Under the pieces are notes generated by a model that was not told the DNA's origin, searched no databases, and worked only from the letters and a program-made list of their open reading frames with translations. This document shows positions 4,991-5,219 of a stretch of DNA of 5,219 nt, in pieces. This stretch comes from Leucobacter sp. (GTDB lineage Bacteria; Actinomycetota; Actinomycetes; Actinomycetales; Microbacteriaceae): assembly GCA_017990305.1 (NCBI GenBank), contig JAGNOB010000169.1, positions 1 through 5,219 on the forward strand, written 5' to 3'. The translations under genes and the position numbers were made by a program. Position 1 is the first letter of the stretch, and the number at the start of each line of letters is the position of its first letter.

Positions 4991-5219
4991 TGGCGGAGCG
5001 GCTGGGTCGCGGAACGCTGTGGTTCGGCGTGCGGGTGCGCGAAGCCTGGTCGATCCCGTTGCTCGTCGGTCGCGTGCAGCAAGGCCCGGGGCGTGGGCGA
5101 AACCGATGATGGTCTCGGGCTGGGCCGGGAGAGCTGAGGAGCGAACGAGCTCGTGAACGGGTCGCGCGTGAGCTTGCTGGTGGATCGCTAGCGTGCGCTA
5201 CGAGCGGATGCTTCGAGCA

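Larger units (their letters stand above)
4935..5219 (-). other. 285-nt region upstream of the ABC-F gene, no convincing gene
   Basis: No ORF here looks real on either strand; the open frames have arginine-rich shadow composition. On the ABC-F strand this stretch contains no ATG or GTG at all and a single TTG (5082), whose frame runs on into the ABC-F gene as a shadow. I find no clear -35/-10 pair, so the promoter may lie here in degenerate form or beyond the edge. The parts worth noting are the GC-rich repeats next to the ribosome binding site and two short palindromes: ACGAGCTCGT at 5145-5154 and TAGCG-TG-CGCTA at 5189-5200. Confidence 0.5.

Noticed and set aside
4600..5082. A TTG-initiated frame upstream of and overlapping the ABC-F gene, considered as a leader peptide
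   Set aside because: It continues 160 codons through the ABC-F gene in the wrong frame, is Arg/His-rich, and has no ribosome binding site I can see.

Overview
The window looks like chromosomal DNA from a high-GC actinobacterium. Strong G/C bias at third codon positions, GTG starts, very tight gene packing and the protein families present suggest Microbacteriaceae (for example a Leucobacter- or Microbacterium-like organism). That placement is an inference from style; no marker gene is present. I see no rRNA, tRNA, CRISPR array, insertion sequence or phage gene.

Layout, left to right. (1) 1-910, minus strand: a drug/metabolite transporter (DMT/EamA family), cut by the left edge close to its natural C-terminus. 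(2) 911-989: a 79-bp divergent control region with a perfect 15-bp dyad. (3) 990-1895, plus strand: a LysR-type regulator, most likely controlling the transporter and itself, and probably translated from a leaderless mRNA. (4) 1876-2415, minus strand: a broken zinc-type alcohol dehydrogenase/quinone oxidoreductase-like gene. About half of it is gone, through one 1-nt frameshift and three internal deletions. Its 3' end overlaps the end of the LysR gene tail-to-tail, and a 34-bp quasi-palindrome covers the last deletion junction. (5) 2416-2567: a control region with a good plus-strand promoter overlapped by three contiguous 16-bp imperfect dyads. (6) 2568-3074 and 3074-3280, plus strand: a two-gene operon with a 1-nt stop/start overlap, encoding a four-helix membrane protein and a 68-residue XRE-family regulator. 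(7) 3297-4934, minus strand: a complete duplicated-ATPase ABC-F protein converging on the XRE gene with a 16-bp gap. (8) 4935-5219: a 285-nt non-coding stretch upstream of the ABC-F gene, containing a 12-bp direct repeat just before the ribosome binding site and possible alternative hairpins.

How the parts work together. The transporter/LysR pair is a typical divergent, locally regulated efflux or uptake unit. The membrane protein/XRE pair looks like a self-contained regulatory module: the phage-like row of three operators on its own promoter is best explained as autoregulation by the XRE protein, and the co-translated membrane partner could control that regulator. This module is the least described part of the window. 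The ABC-F protein is soluble and probably acts on the ribosome rather than in transport; its leader has features that could support attenuation, but no ATG- or GTG-initiated upstream ORF is present in it.
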